Positions 14,704-17,989 of a stretch of DNA of 17,989 bases are shown here, in pieces. Both the position numbers and the translations under genes were made by a program. Each line of letters begins with the position of its first letter. The first letter of the stretch is position 1. The stretch is from SIG636 sp045535465 (GTDB lineage: Bacteria; Bacillota; Clostridia; Oscillospirales; CAG-382), in the NCBI GenBank assembly GCA_045535465.1, contig JAZSLS010000087.1:1-17989 (forward strand), given 5' to 3'. The notes beneath the pieces were generated by a model. That model had not been told where the DNA came from. It searched no databases and saw nothing but the letters and a program-made list of their open reading frames with translations.

Positions 14704-15737
14704 TTAAACTTAAACCCCGCAACTATCTCTTCAAAGCCCTTTGCGGCTTCCTCGTAGTCTGCATCGTCAGCAGTAAGGGTGATAATAAACACCTGACCGT
14801 AGTAAACGCAAAGCACCTGACGGAAGTTATATTTGTTGCCCGAAGAGGATTTGCCTGTGTAGCTTACGTCCAAAGCAGAAACGCCGTCAAGGAAAACGTC
14901 CTCCTTAACCTCGCCCTCTTCAAAATCCGCAAGGCTTTGGCTTACGGATGCCTTATAGCTTTTTTCCCAATATTCCTTTACACGATAGTTTTCGCCCATA
15001 GAAAAAACAGAAGCAATAACCGTTGCCTTACCGTGGCTTAATCTATAATACGCCTCGGCGGCTTCCATAGTCCAGCCTTCGGGCGTGGGCAGGGTAAACT
15101 CCGCCACGCTCTTGTCGTTTACGGTTACGCCCTCTGCCTTGGTAAAGGCAAAGCTTTCTTTAATGGTATCCAAAACGTAGGAATAAGCGTCATAGTTGGA
15201 AACGGTAGCCATAAAGCTTGCCACGCATATTCTGCCGTCGCCTTCAAACACAAGCTGGTGTACAACATAATCCTCAGCTTCGTTCGGGCCTTCGGGCTGA
15301 CCGTCAAGCTTGGTTTCGCCCTTAAGGCTTACTTCAACCACTGCGCTGTAAGCGCTGTTAACGCCCTCAAGCTCAAAAGAGCCTCGTTTGGCAGGGTTGG
15401 TCTTATAGCTTTCGTATATGCGTGAAAAGCCCTCTACGCCGTTCAACCAATAATCTGCAGCGTTAAGCTTTTCGGTGTTTTCAAAAACGGTAAAACGTAC
15501 CAACGCATAGGGCAAAGCGCCGCCTACGTCTGCATTGGTAAGCTGGGTGTTGGTGCCTTCCTTAATAACCCTCCAGCTTTCGGGATAAGAAAAGCTGTAG
15601 CCGCCGGCAGTGTTTTCGCCGTCAAGTATCTCTTCCTCGTTGTTGCAGGAAGCAAAGGAAAGGCAGGTGACAAAAACCAACACAAGGGCAAGAGCACGCT
15701 TAAGACTTGTGGTTGAGAGTAATGATTGTAGCTTCAT
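14700..15737 (-). CDS. Lipoprotein with duplicated PsbP/Mog1-like domain
   Basis: 345 residues. The signal peptide (about 13-30) ends in a lipobox LSFASC with Cys31 as the lipidation site, so the mature protein should sit on the outer face of the cytoplasmic membrane. The rest looks like two similar domains: about 46-199, opening YSFSYPESWRV and ending in LDTIKESFAFTK; and about 211-345, opening AEFTLPTPEGWTM and ending in FEEIVAGFKFK. Both patterns resemble PsbP/Mog1-type folds found in many uncharacterised Firmicute lipoproteins; function is unknown. ATG 15737 overlaps the upstream gene by 38 bases, but GGAAGGAG lies 9 bases before it and supports this start. It ends in a 4-base overlap with miaA. 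Confidence 0.82.
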   Translation of the reverse strand: MKLQSLLSTTSLKRALALVLVFVTCLSFASCNNEEEILDGENTAGGYSFSYPESWRVIKEGTNTQLTNADVGGALPYALVRFTVFENTEKLNAADYWLNGVEGFSRIYESYKTNPAKRGSFELEGVNSAYSAVVEVSLKGETKLDGQPEGPNEAEDYVVHQLVFEGDGRICVASFMATVSNYDAYSYVLDTIKESFAFTKAEGVTVNDKSVAEFTLPTPEGWTMEAAEAYYRLSHGKATVIASVFSMGENYRVKEYWEKSYKASVSQSLADFEEGEVKEDVFLDGVSALDVSYTGKSSSGNKYNFRQVLCVYYGQVFIITLTADDADYEEAAKGFEEIVAGFKFK

Positions 15738-16122
15738 CGCCGTCGGCTCCTTCCTGCACTATGGTCTTTACGTCTTTGTTAAAGGAAATTTTAACGTTAT
15801 AGTATCCCTGAGAATCAAAAACGTACTTATCGTTTTTACTAAGTGAAGCGTAAAACTTAACGTAAAGCTTGTCCCCTTTACTGTCAAGCTTTATATCTGA
15901 TAAATGGTAACCGCTTTTATTAAGGCTTAGCTTTACGTCAAGCTTGTTGTTGCCGTCGTCGGAGGAGGTGCTTATCAAAACCTCGTCAGAGGAAAGAAGC
16001 ACGTCACCCTTTAAAGCGTAATGCAAGGAGAAAAACATAGCGCCGCAAACTATGCCCAAAACAAGCAAAGCTGCTACAACCTTGCCCGTTACGTTACCCC
16101 ACACACTTTTGATTTTATTCAT
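15700..16122 (-). CDS. Small membrane-anchored protein of unknown function
   Basis: 140 residues; I do not recognise the family. A positively charged start (MNKIKSVWGNVTGK) leads into one hydrophobic segment (about 15-37), then an extracytoplasmic domain of about 100 residues rich in Ser, Asp, Lys and beta-strand patterns (LDVKLSLNKSGYHLSDIKLD, then YVKFYASL). The ATG at 16122 has GAGG 7 bases upstream and is preferred to a longer reading from 16152. It is the first gene after a likely promoter and overlaps the lipoprotein gene by 38 bases, so the two products are probably made together and may act together at the cell surface (inference). Confidence 0.75.
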   Translation of the reverse strand: MNKIKSVWGNVTGKVVAALLVLGIVCGAMFFSLHYALKGDVLLSSDEVLISTSSDDGNNKLDVKLSLNKSGYHLSDIKLDSKGDKLYVKFYASLSKNDKYVFDSQGYYNVKISFNKDVKTIVQEGADGDEATIITLNHKS

Positions 16123-16173
16123 ACAAATACCTCGCAAACCTGTAAAAAGCAAAAATCTTGCCTATTAATTTCT

Positions 16174-16202
16174 ATAATACACCATTTTTACCTTTTACAC
16201 AA
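16174..16202 (-). promoter_or_regulatory. Likely sigma-A type promoter for the membrane protein-lipoprotein-miaA operon
   Basis: On the minus strand, TTGTGT (16202-16197, 3 of 6 to TTGACA) is followed after exactly 17 bases by TATTAT (16179-16174, 5 of 6 to TATAAT). It lies in the 98-base gap after the DUF2344 gene, the widest break in the leftward gene run, about 52 bases before the ATG at 16122. The weak -35 limits certainty. Confidence 0.5.
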
Positions 16203-16220
16203 TAGATATTGCAAATTTTT

Positions 16221-16862
16221 CTACTTAAGAGGCTTATTTTCTTTGTCAAGAAGCATCTCACGCACGGTTTCGGCAAAGCGAACCCTGTCGCCAAGATAGT
16301 CCACTAAGTATTTCGGGTTAAGGTATGCATCAGGTGCAGCCGAAAGGCTTGCTTTTATAAGCACGCCACCCTCTATATCACAGGCGGAAAGGCTGTATAT
16401 CATAGGAGATATATCCGTCATCTCGCACTTTTTTTTGCTCTTTTTCTCTACCGTTACCTCGCCACCGAAGGCAGCTTCAACCTCTGCCGCCTTCATATCG
16501 GTATCAAGGGTGATAAAGTAGGACGCCGCATAAAGCTCCTTAAACTTCTTTTTGGGATATGCCGCACCTATAACGGGGGTATCCTTGGGCATTACTGCGT
16601 TTAGTTTTTCCGCCGCCTTTTTTGGGTCTACCTTTTCCGTAAGGTCTATGTCAAAAACGTCGTAAAGCGCCACCTGATAAATGGAAACGGGCAGAGCAAA
16701 AACCAGCTTTGGATGGGGGTTAAAGCCCTGAGAGTAATAAAGAGGAAGCCCACTTCGGATAAGAGCACGTACTACCGCTCTTTGGGTATCCAGATGGGAA
16801 ACGTACTTGCTGTTACCCCTTTTTTGCCAAAAAACACGAAGGGTGTATTTTTCTACCTGCAT
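16221..16862 (-). CDS. TIGR03936/DUF2344 radical SAM-associated protein
   Basis: 213 residues. This family is encoded next to, or fused to, TIGR03960 B12-type radical SAM proteins and is presumed to work with them; the reaction is unknown. Hallmarks near the N-terminus: FWQKRGNSKYVSHLDTQRAV (11-30), then LPLYYSQGFNPHPKLVFALP (39-58). The following stretch, VSIYQVALYDVFDIDL, is less like the usual glycine-containing family segment. The ATG shares one base with the upstream stop (TAATG), with GGAGG about 9 bases away inside the upstream gene. In many Clostridia these two genes sit before rng-rplU-rpmA; here a gap with a promoter and unrelated genes follows. Confidence 0.9.
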   Translation of the reverse strand: MQVEKYTLRVFWQKRGNSKYVSHLDTQRAVVRALIRSGLPLYYSQGFNPHPKLVFALPVSIYQVALYDVFDIDLTEKVDPKKAAEKLNAVMPKDTPVIGAAYPKKKFKELYAASYFITLDTDMKAAEVEAAFGGEVTVEKKSKKKCEMTDISPMIYSLSACDIEGGVLIKASLSAAPDAYLNPKYLVDYLGDRVRFAETVREMLLDKENKPLK

Positions 16863-17989
16863 TACTCCTTACCTCCCTTTTTGCAAACCGTACAGCCCTT
16901 GTCCTGCATACCGCAGGCACTGCAGCGTGTGCGGCAGTCGGGCGTTGTGGTCTCTGCCAGCGCCGCCTTGGCTTCTCTTATAAGGAACTCCTTGGTAACA
17001 CCGCAATCAATGTGGTCCCAAGGCAATATCTCGTCAAAGCCCATAGTGCGGTTTGCGTAAAACTCGGGGTCTATGCCCGTTTTTTCGAATATGCTTATCC
17101 ACTTGTCGTAGTTAAAAAACTCGTCCCAGCTATCAAAGCGCTGTCCCTCACGCACTGCTTCGGCAATAGCGGCGGAAAGACGTCTGTCGCCTCTTGCAAA
17201 AACCGCCTCAAGAAAGCTTACCTCGCTGTCGTGGTAGTTGTAGTTTATCTTTCTTGTAGTAATGCACTCTTTAAGTAAAAGCTGTTTGCGCTTAAGCTCG
17301 TCTATCCTGTCCTGCGCCATCCACTGGAAGGGAGTAAAGGGCTTGGGCACAAAGCAGGAAACGCTTATGGTAACGTTTACGCCGCCTTTGCCGCCGTGGC
17401 GTTTTTTGGAATAGTAAAGGTCAACTATGCGCTGAGCAAGACCTGCTATGCCCCTTATGTCATCGTTGGTCTCTGTGGGAAGACCGTTCATAAAGTAAAG
17501 CTTTAAGGAGCTTCTGCCTCCGTCAAAGGCGGCGGCGCAGCCTGCCATTATCTCCTCTTCGCTTATGTTCTTGTTTATAACGTCACGCAAACGCTGGGTG
17601 CCCGCCTCAGGCGCAAAGGTAAGGCCGCTTTGGCGCACGTTCATTGCCTTTTGCATAAGCTCCGCATAAAAGCTGTCTATACGCATAGAGGGAAGCGAAA
17701 GGTTAACCCTCTCCTTTTCCGTCCAGCTAAGAAGCTTTTCCAAAACCTCGCCAAGGCCGCTGTAATCGCTTATGCTGAGAGAGCACATTGATATCTCGTT
17801 GTAGCCCGTGCTTTCGTAAAGGGCTTTTGCTTGGCAGTTAAGGGTTTCGGGGCTTTTTTCTCTTACAGGGCGGTAAACCATACCCGCCTGGCAGAAACGG
17901 CAACCGCGTATACAAGTCGGATCGTAGCCATGTCGTTCTGTGAGCCAAGGAGTTGAATACAAATTTTGTCTTCCTAAGACGCTTGGCCT
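16862..17989 (-). CDS. TIGR03960-type B12-binding radical SAM protein (5' partial)
   Basis: Radical SAM enzyme family with an N-terminal B12-binding domain, which lies outside the window. About 375 residues are visible and the frame is open to the right edge; the TTG at 17962 is not a credible start. The iron-sulfur motif CIRGCRFC (17-24 counted from that TTG) has the CxxxCxxC spacing, followed by QAGMVYRPVREKSPE, a strong family match. Later blocks, such as TFAPEAGTQRLRDVINKNI and PFQWMAQD, also fit. The C-terminus is Cys-rich (about 339-360), possibly binding metal or a second cluster. The 24 residues before Cys17 do not resemble the usual HDR/RGC segment; see findings. It is translationally coupled to the DUF2344 gene. 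Confidence 0.9.
   Translation of the reverse strand, partial: RPSVLGRQNLYSTPWLTERHGYDPTCIRGCRFCQAGMVYRPVREKSPETLNCQAKALYESTGYNEISMCSLSISDYSGLGEVLEKLLSWTEKERVNLSLPSMRIDSFYAELMQKAMNVRQSGLTFAPEAGTQRLRDVINKNISEEEIMAGCAAAFDGGRSSLKLYFMNGLPTETNDDIRGIAGLAQRIVDLYYSKKRHGGKGGVNVTISVSCFVPKPFTPFQWMAQDRIDELKRKQLLLKECITTRKINYNYHDSEVSFLEAVFARGDRRLSAAIAEAVREGQRFDSWDEFFNYDKWISIFEKTGIDPEFYANRTMGFDEILPWDHIDCGVTKEFLIREAKAALAETTTPDCRTRCSACGMQDKGCTVCKKGGKE

Overview
This 17,989-base window looks like a chromosomal fragment of a strictly anaerobic, low-GC-type Gram-positive bacterium in the Clostridia, probably Oscillospiraceae/Ruminococcaceae-like. The evidence is an oxygen-sensitive class III ribonucleotide reductase, a Bacillus/Clostridia-type sepF-yggT-divIVA-ileS-lspA-rluD gene order, a transketolase split into two subunits, strong AGGAGG-type ribosome binding sites, and no outer-membrane genes. 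The genus is inference. Both ends cut through genes, so the window may be a whole contig.

Left part, plus strand (3-2956): the 3' part of nrdD, encoding an anaerobic ribonucleotide reductase that carries an extra C-terminal glutaredoxin-like domain with a CPKC motif. It is followed 11 bases later by a thioredoxin-reductase-like flavoprotein gene. Together they look like a dedicated dithiol electron-delivery chain for deoxynucleotide synthesis.

Middle (2957-3488): a 532-base gene-free stretch between two converging operons. It is packed with perfect palindromes. Most of it (about 2959-3286) is bounded by inverted copies of one short sequence and looks like a small non-autonomous mobile or MITE-like element. 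A second, unrelated compound palindrome lies next to it.

Right part, minus strand (17989 down to 3489): sixteen tightly packed, often overlapping genes reading leftward. In transcription order they are: a truncated B12-type radical SAM protein (TIGR03960-like), its DUF2344/TIGR03936 partner, a promoter, a small membrane-anchored protein, a lipoprotein with a duplicated PsbP/Mog1-like domain, miaA, an HlyD-like membrane protein, the PLP-homeostasis protein YggS, SepF, YggT/YlmG, DivIVA, IleS, LspA, an RluD-type pseudouridine synthase, the two transketolase halves, and a class I glutamine amidotransferase-like (C26) hydrolase. The core is the classical division/translation cluster, in which SepF and DivIVA act in septation and polar organisation. 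The usual ylmH gene is missing, and an HlyD-like gene takes the place upstream of yggS.

The points most worth a second look are the NrdD-glutaredoxin fusion with its adjacent reductase lacking the NADPH HRRxxxR motif, the palindrome-built element after trxB, the uncharacterised lipoprotein/HlyD genes in the division operon, and an abrupt loss of family resemblance in the last roughly 75 bases, which may be a contig-end artefact.
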